Below are positions 1 through 6,302 of a stretch of 6,583 bases of DNA, piece after piece. Under the pieces are notes generated by a model that had not been told where the DNA came from, did not search any database, and worked only from the letters and a program-made list of their open reading frames with translations. The DNA is taken from NCBI GenBank assembly GCA_945878705.1, contig CAMCUE010000068.1:1-6583 (forward strand), written 5' to 3'. Each line of letters starts with the position of its first letter. Within the stretch, counting starts at the first letter, position 1. This DNA is from Ferrithrix thermotolerans DSM 19514 (GTDB taxonomy: Bacteria; Actinomycetota; Acidimicrobiia; Acidimicrobiales; Ilumatobacteraceae). The position numbers and the translations under genes are program-made.

Positions 1-654
1 AAAGTGCACGCTGAAGTTTGCTTCGTCACCAAATGGTGCGAGAGAAATTCGTCCTTGCGAAGTTTTTAATCCAACGAGACCGCAACACGAAGCCGGCACG
101 CGGATACTGCCGCCACCATCGCTGGCGTGCGCCATCGGAATAATTCCGGCGGCGACTGCTGCAGCGCTGCCTCCACTTGAGCCACCTGGGGTCATCGCAA
201 GATTCCATGGGTTTCGAGTTGCACCCCACGCAAGCGGCTCGGTGACTGGCACGCTGCCGAACTCTGGAGAGTTAGCGCGTCCAAAAGTGATTAAACCCGT
301 GTCAATGAATCGTTGAACGAGAAGCGAATTTGTCGGCGCAATATATTTTGCATTCTTGAGTGCGATGTTTCCGTTTGACATATGTTGCCCCGCATACGGG
401 CTGCCGAGATCTTTCAAAATAAATGGCACGCCGCCAAACTTCTGATTCAGATTCGCTTTGAAATTTTTTGCCAACTCGCGAGCATGTTCAAACCATGTGA
501 TGTTGATTGCGTTAATCGGCGTATTAAATGCGGCGGTTCGTTCAATTGCTGCTTCAAGAAGTTCAAGTGCTGAAACTTTGCCTGAACTAACAAGTTCTGC
601 TTGGCCGAGGCCATCAATAAATCGGGTTTGTTGTGCAAGTGGTGAAAGCGCCAT
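1..654 (-). CDS. Amidase-signature family hydrolase, N-terminal part (C-terminus beyond window)
   Basis: Reading leftward from an ATG at 654, an uninterrupted frame of 218 codons runs off the window at base 1. The amidase-signature catalytic triad is visible: Lys81 in a GVPFILKDLG stretch, the cis-Ser159 in TPGGSSGGS, and the nucleophile Ser183 in DGGGSIRVPA. The 24-residue spacing between the two serines is the family's usual spacing. These enzymes hydrolyse amide bonds through a Ser-cisSer-Lys mechanism, normally in the cytoplasm. The residues around the Lys and the PTNSLLVQRF / GRANSPEFG region recall 6-aminohexanoate-cyclic-dimer hydrolase-like amidases rather than GatA of the tRNA amidotransferase, since no gatB or gatC is seen nearby; the substrate is unknown. 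There is no signal peptide. Family members are usually 450-500 residues, so less than half is present. Start choice: the first residues MALSPLAQQTRFIDG lead directly into the family's N-terminal helix. Confidence 0.93.
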   Translation of the reverse strand, partial: MALSPLAQQTRFIDGLGQAELVSSGKVSALELLEAAIERTAAFNTPINAINITWFEHARELAKNFKANLNQKFGGVPFILKDLGSPYAGQHMSNGNIALKNAKYIAPTNSLLVQRFIDTGLITFGRANSPEFGSVPVTEPLAWGATRNPWNLAMTPGGSSGGSAAAVAAGIIPMAHASDGGGSIRVPASCCGLVGLKTSQGRISLAPFGDEANFSVHF

Positions 655-711
655 GAACTCACACTATATATATGTATCTAGACGCACAAAAGCAAGTATC
701 GTGATGGCGCA
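655..711. promoter_or_regulatory. Divergent AT-rich promoter region between amidase and MFS genes
   Basis: The 57 bases between the two outward-facing starts contain an alternating TATATATA tract (665-672). On the minus strand the hexamer TAGTGT lies at 666-661, which is 7 to 12 bases before the amidase ATG. It matches the TANNNT pattern of actinobacterial -10 boxes serving leaderless messages, and no Shine-Dalgarno sequence precedes that ATG. On the plus strand the best -10-like strings are TATGTA (671-676) and TATCTA (675-680), which would give a leader of about 25-30 bases for the transporter. No clear -35 boxes and no extended palindrome are visible. The divergent layout makes a promoter near certain, but the exact boxes are inference. 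Confidence 0.5.
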
Positions 712-1989
712 GTGAATACGCCAGAACCAAACCGTGAAGTCAAACTTTCGGCGCGGCAGGTGTTTCAAACTCCAGCAGTTAAATCTTTTATCATTGCGAA
801 CTCGGCTTTATATATCGGACTGATGTTGCAGGCCGCGACGCTTGGCAAACATATTTATGACATCACTGGTCGCGAACTTGATATTGGATGGCTCGGGCTT
901 GCCGAGTTTTTGCCGATTGCATTATTGGTTTTTGTTACTGGCAGTGTTGCCGATAGATATAACCGTCGCCGTGTAGCGGTAGTGGCGATGCTTGGCGAAC
1001 TCGCATGTTCGTTGGCACTCGTGGCTTATTCGCTGACTAATCCAACGAGTGTGTTGCCGATTTTTATTGTTGCGGTTTTTTATGGCACCTCGCGAGCATT
1101 TGTAACACCGGCGATGCGTTCAATCGGTCCAATGATCGCGCCAGAGAATGGATTGCCGCAAATGGTGGCGATGTATTCAACATTTTGGACAGGTGCGATG
1201 ATTGTTGGCCCAGCGATGTCTGGGTTTCTATAGGCGGCAGCGCCGTGGATTGCGTATGCAACGGCCGCAGGTCTGATTGCGCTTGGAACAATACTTGTCT
1301 CTCGGATCAAACTGAAAATAATTTCAGATCAACCTGCAAAGACCGAGAAGCCGACATTGCATTCGGCGATGGAAGGTTTGCGATTTATTAAACGCACACC
1401 AATTTTGCTGGCGGCGATCTCGCTTGATTTGTTTGCAGTTTTATTTGGTGGCGCGATTGCGTTGTTGCCCGTGATTGCTAAAGATCAACTACTCGTTGGC
1501 GACGTTGCATACGGATGGTTACGTGCCGCAGCAGGTATTGGTGCGGCAAGCACTGCAGTGTTGCTGGCATTTAAACCAATTCGACGTCATGTTGGTCGAG
1601 CGATGCTAATTGCTGTTGGTGTGTTTGGGGCAGGAACGATCGTGCTTGGGTTAACGCACAACTACTGGGTGGCATTTTTAGCAGTGATGATTTTGAGCGC
1701 GGGTGACATGATCAGCGTTTTCGTGCGAGGAGCAATCGTGCCATTGGTAACGCCAGACGACAAGCGGGGCCGAGTTGCGGCTGTTGAAAATGTTTTTATT
1801 GGTGCGACTAATGAACTCGGCGCTTTTGAATCGGGTGCAATGTCTCAAGCGGTTGGTGTGCCAGCAACCGTTGTCGGCGGTGGCATTGCGACGCTCGGAA
1901 TAGTAGGCATTTTTTGGTACAAATTTAAGCAACTTCGTAACATCGACACTTTCGACGAACTTTCAACAGAAAATTCAACTAGCCAATAA
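712..1989 (+). pseudogene. MFS transporter (EntS/MFS_3-like exporter) interrupted by one in-frame TAG
   Basis: The frame from GTG 712 to TAA 1987 would encode 425 residues, the usual length for a 12-helix major facilitator. It is cut only by a TAG at codon 174 (1231-1233). Motif A of the superfamily is at residues 77-87 (GSVADRYNRRR), between helices 2 and 3. The SNELG/FESG-like region and the closing GGGIATLG helix resemble the MFS_3 (transmembrane secretion effector, EntS-like) group, which exports small molecules by proton antiport. The TAG falls where relatives read GFLYAAAPW, so a Tyr codon (TAT or TAC) has probably become TAG by one substitution. After it the same frame continues as a normal helix 6 (AAAPWIAYATAAGLIALG) and the C-terminal domain. 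The pieces as naively read are 712-1233 (173 residues, helices 1-5) and about 1357-1989 (TTG start, 210 residues). The break is inside the N-domain, not between domains, so two functional half-proteins are unlikely. The start has no Shine-Dalgarno sequence. Recent inactivation, a sequencing error or readthrough are all possible. Confidence 0.85.
1231..1233 (+). other. In-frame amber codon inside the MFS gene
   Basis: CTA-TAG-GCG lies at 1228-1236. The reading frame is identical on both sides, so this is a substitution and not a frameshift, and there is no homopolymer nearby that would suggest an indel. The other stops visible here are TAA (MFS end, SGNH gene, F420 gene, HNH gene), TGA (molybdoenzyme) and TAG (fumarase). 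TAG is therefore also used as an ordinary terminator, and genome-wide reassignment of TAG is unlikely. Confidence 0.9.
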
Positions 1990-2027
1990 CTAATTTGTGC
2001 GACCTGAAGTCGTGCAATAATGGACAG

Positions 2028-4001
2028 ATGGTGCGAACCGCTTGTCCACTTGATTGTCCGGATGCATGCTCACTTGAAGTGACCCTGACACTTGGTCGAA
2101 TTACAAAAATTGATGCCGCGCCGGTTGATGAGCTATCGAACCCACTAACTGACGGTTGGATTTGCAAAAAAGTTAAGCACCACGCCGATCGCGTTTATTC
2201 GCCAGAAAGAATTTTGACACCACTGATTCGGGTTGGCAAAAAAGGTGCTGGAGAGTTTCGCCAAGCAACATGGGACGAGGCTCTTGATCTAGTCGCGGCA
2301 AAAATTAGCGATGCAATTCGCGATTACGGCGTTGAATCGGTGTTGCCATATTTGTATAACTCATCATCGTCAAAACTTGAAGCAAAATATTTAACACCCC
2401 ATTTGTTTGCACGACTTGGTGCACCAGAAATTCTGCGCACTATTTGTGCGGCGACTTATGGCGCAGCTTGGGATCAAGTCTTTGGCGAGATGCTGAGTAT
2501 CGACACGCTTGATGTCGTTGAAGCCAAACTTGTTGTTGTGTGGGGGGCAAACCCAGCTGTTAGCGGCACACATCTATTGCCACTGCTGGCTAAAGTTCAA
2601 AAAGCCGGGGGAAAACTAGTCGTTATTGATCCTCGCGTGACAGGCACTGCATCTCGTGCTGATTTGCACCTCGCGATACAGCCTGGTACTGATGTTGTTT
2701 TGGCATACGCGCTAGCAAATGAACTCGTTCGAACTAGCAGTGTTAATCGCAAATTTTTAGATGCGCACACAACTGGCAGCGAAGAGTTTTTAGAAGCGGC
2801 AAGTAAATATTCGCTCGAAGATGCGAGTCGTATTTGCGGTGTGTCGCTTGATCTAATTCGAGAACTTGCGGAGTTGATCGCAAATACGAAGCCTGCAGTT
2901 TTGCGGATGGGTTATGGCCCCGAGCGCAACCGCAACGGCGGTAGCGGTGTATTGGCTGTGTTGAGTTTGTGGGTCGTGGCTGGAAACTTCGGAACGCCTG
3001 GTTCAGGTGTGTTGGCGTCGACAAGTGATGGGTTTTCTGTAAATGTGGAAGCGACTTGGCCAGAAAACATTGAGCGACCAGTTCGTCGCGAACTCAACAT
3101 GAATCACGTCGCACGTGTGCTGCGCGGTGATGTCGGTGCGTGGCCAGCGCCGGCGAAAGTTTTAGTGATTCAGGGTGCTAACCCAGCAGTCACAGCCGTT
3201 GATCAAGTTGGGATGCTCGCCGGTTTGGCGCGTGAAGATATTTTCACTGTGTTACACGAACAAGTGATGACGGACACGGCGATGTATGCGGATGTTGTGT
3301 TACCAGCGACTACACATTTTGAAGTGCACGATGTCGTTGGTTCGTATGGTTCGTATTCGGCGCAGGTGATTGAGCCTGTTATTGATCGAGTCGGTGAGTC
3401 GCGAACAAATAATGAATTCGCGGCGGCGCTAGCACTTCGACTTGGTTTTAGCGTCGATGAATTCAATGCTGATCCTAAAATCATTGCCGATCGTGTTGCG
3501 ATGCAAAAAAATCTGCCAGTGCAATTTCGCAAACCTGGAACAACAGTTCAGTTTCACGACACTTGGCCAAGTTTTGATGGCAAGCGCGCGCAATTGTTTA
3601 CTGCTCAAAGTGAGTTGCCGTTGCCGAAATTTATTGAAAGCGATTCAGCAAAAAGTTATTCGCTGTTTCTGCTCAGCCCGGCTACTTCGCATACGATCAA
3701 TTCGATGTTCGCCGATACTGATCCACCGCGAGTAGCGATTTATATGAATCAGCAAGATGTGATTGCTCGCAAACTTAGCGATTCAACACGAGTTAAAGTT
3801 TTTAACGACAAGGCAACACTTGAAATTGATTTGGTGGTTGATCAAACGATGCGACCAGGTGTGTGTTCAATCCCTAAAGGTTTATGGTTGCGCGCCACAG
3901 GGCAAGGCGTGACGGCAAATGCTTTCGCGCCCGATGAACTCAATGACCTTGTTGGGGGCGCGTGTTTTAATGATGCACGAGTCGAGGTGACGTCAGTTTG
4001 A
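2028..4001 (+). CDS. Molybdopterin-dependent oxidoreductase (DMSO reductase/formate dehydrogenase superfamily)
   Basis: This 657-residue enzyme binds a bis-molybdopterin guanine dinucleotide cofactor and one [4Fe-4S] cluster. The cluster ligands are Cys6, Cys10, Cys14 (CPLDCPDAC) and Cys46 (GWICKK), within the N-terminal MopB Fe4S domain (about 1-55). The catalytic molybdopterin domain follows (about 56-460), with cofactor-contacting stretches VVVWGANPAVSG (about 168-180), YGPERNRNGG (about 295) and ADVVLPATTHFE (about 420). The dinucleotide-binding C-terminal domain is at about 540-655. Cys140 in RTICAATYGA lies where E. coli FdhF has Sec140, so it is the likely molybdenum ligand. No twin-arginine or other signal is present, which points to a cytoplasmic enzyme. 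I chose ATG 2028 because it is the usual distance before the first Cys; TTG 1995 would add 11 unrelated-looking residues. It sits 38 bases after the MFS gene and overlaps the SGNH gene by 4 bases. No electron-transfer subunit or cofactor-maturation gene is adjacent, so the substrate and redox partner are unknown. Formate dehydrogenase is only one option. Confidence 0.93.
   Translation: MVRTACPLDCPDACSLEVTLTLGRITKIDAAPVDELSNPLTDGWICKKVKHHADRVYSPERILTPLIRVGKKGAGEFRQATWDEALDLVAAKISDAIRDYGVESVLPYLYNSSSSKLEAKYLTPHLFARLGAPEILRTICAATYGAAWDQVFGEMLSIDTLDVVEAKLVVVWGANPAVSGTHLLPLLAKVQKAGGKLVVIDPRVTGTASRADLHLAIQPGTDVVLAYALANELVRTSSVNRKFLDAHTTGSEEFLEAASKYSLEDASRICGVSLDLIRELAELIANTKPAVLRMGYGPERNRNGGSGVLAVLSLWVVAGNFGTPGSGVLASTSDGFSVNVEATWPENIERPVRRELNMNHVARVLRGDVGAWPAPAKVLVIQGANPAVTAVDQVGMLAGLAREDIFTVLHEQVMTDTAMYADVVLPATTHFEVHDVVGSYGSYSAQVIEPVIDRVGESRTNNEFAAALALRLGFSVDEFNADPKIIADRVAMQKNLPVQFRKPGTTVQFHDTWPSFDGKRAQLFTAQSELPLPKFIESDSAKSYSLFLLSPATSHTINSMFADTDPPRVAIYMNQQDVIARKLSDSTRVKVFNDKATLEIDLVVDQTMRPGVCSIPKGLWLRATGQGVTANAFAPDELNDLVGGACFNDARVEVTSV
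3984..3990 (+). promoter_or_regulatory. Strong ribosome binding site for the TTG-started lipoprotein gene
   Basis: GAGGTGA matches seven consecutive bases of the 16S anti-Shine-Dalgarno complement (GGAGGTGA) and ends 7 bases before the TTG at 3998. It lies inside the last codons of the molybdoenzyme gene. It decides the unusual TTG start and suggests that the lipoprotein is translated independently as well as by coupling. Confidence 0.8.
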
Positions 4002-4882
4002 AGCAAGCCAAAAAACAAGTCAAGAAACAAATTTCAGTTGTAATCGCACTTTTGCTTATCGTTAGTTGTGCATCGCTGACGGGCGATAACGGTTCAGGGG
4101 TGATGTCTGGAGTCGGTCGAATTCCTGGATATGACTTCGGTACGGCAATCACACTTCCTGAAGGTTTCGACTTTGAGTTGCCAAGTATCGAGGGTGGACT
4201 AATCGGAACAAGAGCCGGTGGCAATCGGTTGTTGATGATCGGTGATTCGATAATGGCTGCAACTGCAAAGCGATACGGCAATGAAATGTGCAATGCACTC
4301 GTGCCGCTTGGTTGGCAAGTTGCAGTTGAAGCCGAAGCGAGTCGATTTGCCGAGTTCGGTGTGCGAGTTTTAGATAAGCGAATGAACGCTGAATCTGGTT
4401 GGGATGCTGCGGTCGTGTTTCTTGGCTCAAACTATGAAGGAATCAAAGAATCTTATGCCAAACAGATGAAAAAGATACTCGAAAAATTAAGTCCGCGGCC
4501 AGTGTTATTGGTGACTACATCACTTTTCAGAAACACACAACGCGAAGTCAATGATGTGATTTACGATCTTGCAAAAGAAAATAAGAATGTTTCAATTCTT
4601 GACTGGGCGACGATTTCGAGAGCAAATGGGGTTCTGAGCCCCGATGGAATTCACTTATCGAATAATGGTCGAAGCATTTTTGCCGTTGCTGTTGCTCGTG
4701 CGCTGGACATTGCTCCGTTTCGTGAAGGTGAGTGTCTTGACTCGAAATTTAGAGATGACTCGGCAGCCGGCAAAGGCGTGATGCCATCGACTGTTGATGT
4801 AGGCGATGGCACATCTACTCAAACAACGATCGCTGGTGTTCAGGGTGCGCCGACAGTACCGACTCAAACTACGACGCCATAA
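3998..4882 (+). CDS. SGNH/GDSL-family hydrolase-like lipoprotein
   Basis: The protein has 294 residues. It begins with a lysine-rich n-region and a hydrophobic segment ending in the lipobox IVSC, so Cys24 should be lipidated after signal peptidase II cleavage, anchoring it outside the cytoplasmic membrane. The SGNH fold is visible: block I LLMIGDSIM with nucleophile Ser84, a block III remnant LGSN (Asn145), and block V DGIHLS with Asp216 and His219. Family members are esterases or acyl hydrolases/transferases, often acting on O-acetyl groups of cell-wall glycans; the substrate here is not identifiable. Cys97 and Cys246 could form a disulfide (inference). The last 30 or so residues are rich in Thr, Gln and Pro, like a flexible wall-spanning tail. 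The start is TTG, set by the ribosome binding site 7 bases upstream and by the signal peptide: the first in-frame ATG lies after the lipobox. The TTGA overlap with the molybdoenzyme stop indicates one operon. Confidence 0.88.
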   Translation: MKQAKKQVKKQISVVIALLLIVSCASLTGDNGSGVMSGVGRIPGYDFGTAITLPEGFDFELPSIEGGLIGTRAGGNRLLMIGDSIMAATAKRYGNEMCNALVPLGWQVAVEAEASRFAEFGVRVLDKRMNAESGWDAAVVFLGSNYEGIKESYAKQMKKILEKLSPRPVLLVTTSLFRNTQREVNDVIYDLAKENKNVSILDWATISRANGVLSPDGIHLSNNGRSIFAVAVARALDIAPFREGECLDSKFRDDSAAGKGVMPSTVDVGDGTSTQTTIAGVQGAPTVPTQTTTP

Positions 4883-4899
4883 TTTCAAAAGCCAAGTTA

Positions 4900-4905
4900 T
4901 ATGAT
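4900..4905 (+). promoter_or_regulatory. Possible -10 box for the F420-dependent oxidoreductase gene
   Basis: TATGAT differs from TATAAT at one position and would place transcription start near 4912, giving a leader of about 26 bases that contains the ribosome binding site. No good -35 hexamer lies 17 bases upstream. No terminator hairpin is seen between the lipoprotein stop and this point, so read-through from upstream is also possible. Confidence 0.4.
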
Positions 4906-4910
4906 TTGAC

Positions 4911-4927
4911 CCTTACACAGTGTTAGG
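4911..4927. repeat. 17-base near-perfect inverted repeat (candidate operator or RBS hairpin)
   Basis: CCTTACAC-A-GTGTTAGG has two 8-base arms that are complementary at 7 of 8 positions (T4914/T4924 mismatch) around A4919. It begins 5 bases after the -10-like box and covers the first three bases of the ribosome binding site AGGAG. This is a position where a dimeric repressor such as a TetR-family protein could block transcription. As RNA it could partly hide the ribosome binding site. No regulator gene lies next to it in the window. A chance occurrence is possible. Confidence 0.45.
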
Positions 4928-4929
4928 AG
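4925..4929 (+). promoter_or_regulatory. Ribosome binding site fixing the ATG 4938 start
   Basis: AGGAG ends 8 bases before ATG 4938, an ideal spacing. An upstream in-frame GTG at 4920 would put this site inside the coding region and add six residues (MLGVVK) not expected before the typical MKIGIFGG start of the family, so 4938 is preferred. Confidence 0.8.
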
Positions 4930-4937
4930 TCGTCAAA

Positions 4938-5843
4938 ATGAAAATCGGAATCTTCGGCGGAACAGTTAATTCAGGAACAATCGACGATGTCGTTAGTGAG
5001 GCGAAGCAAGCCGAACGTGATGGCTTTGCGAGTTACTGGGCACCAAACATTTTTGGGCATGATGCATTGACCGCACTAGCAATTGTTGGTCGCGAAGTAC
5101 CCCGAATCGAAATCGGCACGAGTGTCGTGCCGACTTACCCGCGTCATCCGATGGCAATAGCCCAACAAAGTCACACAGTTAATGCAGCGTCTAAAGGCCG
5201 ACTCTGTCTGGGTATTGGACTAAGTCACAAGGTTGTCGTTGAAGGAATGTTGGGTTTGTCTTACGACAAGCCAGTTCGACATCTTCGGGAATATCTATCG
5301 ATACTCATGCCGTTGGCGCGATGTGAGGCGGCGAAATTCGCTGGTGAAACGCTGACGACACGCGGTTCGCTGTCTGGTGTTGGCTCGTCGCCATTTTCGG
5401 TTGTGGTTGCTGCACTTGGGCCCCAGTTGTTGCGGGTGACAGGCGCACTTGCTGATGGAACTTACACATGGTGCACGGGTCCAAATACTTTGAAGACGTT
5501 GACTGTGCCAACAATTAACGAAGCCGCAAAAATTGCTGGTCGAAAAGCCCCGAGAGTTATTGCGGCGCTACCAGTGTGTGTAACAAATGATGTCGCTAAG
5601 GCAAAAGAGTTTGCGGCGAAGGCATTTGTTATTTATGGCCAACTACCGAGTTACCGAGCAATGCTTGATCACGAAGGTGCTGCCGGACCTGAAGACATTG
5701 TTATTGCGGGCACTGCCGAACAGGTTAAGCAGCGCATTGCAGATCTTGGTGGTGTTGGTGTAACAGATTTTGCAGCGGTTGAATTTAGTAGTGACCCTGA
5801 CGAAGTCGCCGCAACTCGCAGTGCGTTAAAGTCGCTTCTTTAA
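4938..5843 (+). CDS. LLM-class, probably coenzyme F420-dependent oxidoreductase
   Basis: This 301-residue protein has the luciferase-like monooxygenase TIM-barrel pattern. It starts with strand MKIGIFGGTV, then AKQAERDGFASYWAPNIFGHDALTAL with the early barrel helix, IEIGTSVVPTYPRHP, the GRLCLGIGLSH segment that contacts the cofactor, and the VEGMLGLSYDKPVRHLREYL stretch. It ends with the AGPEDIVIAGTAEQVKQRI helix common to the family. The whole resembles the actinobacterial MSMEG_4879-type F420-dependent subgroup (TIGR03564 as I recall it). Such enzymes transfer hydride between F420 and a substrate in the cytoplasm, and their substrates are mostly unknown. FMN use cannot be excluded from sequence alone. 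It follows the lipoprotein gene by 55 bases with its own putative -10 box, inverted repeat and strong ribosome binding site, so it may be a separate transcription unit. Its last 18 bases overlap the convergent HNH gene. Confidence 0.9.
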   Translation: MKIGIFGGTVNSGTIDDVVSEAKQAERDGFASYWAPNIFGHDALTALAIVGREVPRIEIGTSVVPTYPRHPMAIAQQSHTVNAASKGRLCLGIGLSHKVVVEGMLGLSYDKPVRHLREYLSILMPLARCEAAKFAGETLTTRGSLSGVGSSPFSVVVAALGPQLLRVTGALADGTYTWCTGPNTLKTLTVPTINEAAKIAGRKAPRVIAALPVCVTNDVAKAKEFAAKAFVIYGQLPSYRAMLDHEGAAGPEDIVIAGTAEQVKQRIADLGGVGVTDFAAVEFSSDPDEVAATRSALKSLL

Positions 5844-5851
5844 TTTTTTAA
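5826..5851 (+). terminator. Weak intrinsic terminator-like hairpin at the convergent gene ends
   Basis: TTAAAG (5826-5831) and CTTTAA (5838-5843) form a perfect 6-pair stem with a 6-base loop, followed on the plus strand by TTTTTT (5844-5849) before TTAA-type sequence. The stem has a single G-C pair, so it is weak. Only the plus direction has the T-run, so it could end the F420 gene transcript but not the HNH transcript. Both genes' TAA stops lie in the arms. Confidence 0.35.
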
Positions 5852-6302
5852 CAGGTTTTAATTTTTTCGTTTTCGTTTTCGTTTCAGTAGCTTTTAGTTT
5901 TGCCCGTGCGGCGGCGCGGGCTTTGGCTTGAGCGGCAGTAACTTTCGCGTGATGCGCTCGGCACAAAACTTCTAATCCACCGAAACCGTTTTTGTCTGGG
6001 TTCAAATGGTGATGACAACCAGGCCCATACCCACCACCGTTGCGTGCTGAGATGTGATTCACTTCGCAATCGCGACGGTCGGCTGTGCAACCTAGTTCTT
6101 GGCAGTGATACTTTGCTCGACGCTTGGCGGCTGACCTAGCGAATCTCCAGATGTGATTTCGTTGCCACTCGCGTGCACATTTGTTAGAGCACCAAGTTCG
6201 ACGACGAGTTAATTCAATTAACTGATTGCACAACTGACATCTGCCAAGTTCGCCGTCCCAACTGCCGAGTGGGCACGAGATTCGTTCTTCGACAAGTGTC
6301 AC
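5826..6302 (-). CDS. HNH endonuclease-like protein with zinc finger and lysine-rich tail
   Basis: This 158-residue protein begins at GTG 6302, which shares its G with the TAG stop of the upstream fumarase gene (TAGTG). Residues 22-42 form a treble-clef-like zinc motif, CQLC...WCSNKC (Cys22, 25, 38, 42). An HNH/beta-beta-alpha-metal region follows: CEVNH (Glu80, Asn82, His83), GPGCHHHLN (96-101) and LEVLCRAHHAKVT (110-122, with His117/His118). Cys67, Cys72, Cys79 and Cys114 may bind structural zinc. Such proteins cleave or nick DNA in restriction, phage packaging, repair and homing contexts. Where many members have Asn before the LEVLC helix this one has Gly109, so activity is uncertain. The tail (about 123-158) is rich in Ala and Lys with a KTKTKT run, suiting nucleic-acid binding. 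No methylase, helicase or phage gene is nearby. The role is unknown. Confidence 0.8.
   Translation of the reverse strand: MTLVEERISCPLGSWDGELGRCQLCNQLIELTRRRTWCSNKCAREWQRNHIWRFARSAAKRRAKYHCQELGCTADRRDCEVNHISARNGGGYGPGCHHHLNPDKNGFGGLEVLCRAHHAKVTAAQAKARAAARAKLKATETKTKTKKLKPVKKLKKRL
5864..5885. repeat. Hexanucleotide tandem repeat TTTTCG x3 (plus partial copy)
   Basis: Three exact TTTTCG units (5864-5881) and a partial fourth lie in the 3' end of the HNH gene. On the coding strand they specify the alternating Lys-Thr run of the tail. Such repeats change length by slippage in six-base steps without breaking the frame. Confidence 0.75.

Noticed and set aside
458..715. 85-codon plus-strand frame before the transporter
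   Set aside because: Most of it is antisense to the amidase, whose active-site motifs are intact, so it is a shadow frame.
1231..1233. Reassignment of TAG as a sense codon in this genome
   Set aside because: The fumarase frame ends at TAG exactly where the family ends, followed in frame by TGA. One internal TAG in one gene is better explained by mutation or error. The tandem TGA means that TAG reading cannot be fully excluded from this window alone.
1080..1310. Minus-strand frames opposite the MFS stop, possible nested gene explaining the TAG
   Set aside because: The translations are compositionally odd, without motifs, and mirror the conserved transporter codons.
1995..2027. TTG 1995 as the molybdoenzyme start
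   Set aside because: It has no ribosome binding site, and the added residues do not look like the family N-terminus. ATG 2028 places the first cluster Cys at the usual distance.
3246..3258. GTGTTACAC palindrome resembling the arms at 4911-4927
   Set aside because: It is inside the molybdoenzyme coding sequence with no promoter context, and the centre differs from the 4919-centred repeat.
3203..3532. 109-codon open frame on the minus strand
   Set aside because: It lies wholly inside the molybdoenzyme gene, whose protein has clear domains, and its translation is Ser/Thr-rich with no recognisable motif.
3967..4293. 108-codon open frame on the minus strand
   Set aside because: It is antisense to the end of the molybdoenzyme and to the lipoprotein signal and GDS region, and its translation shows no family features.
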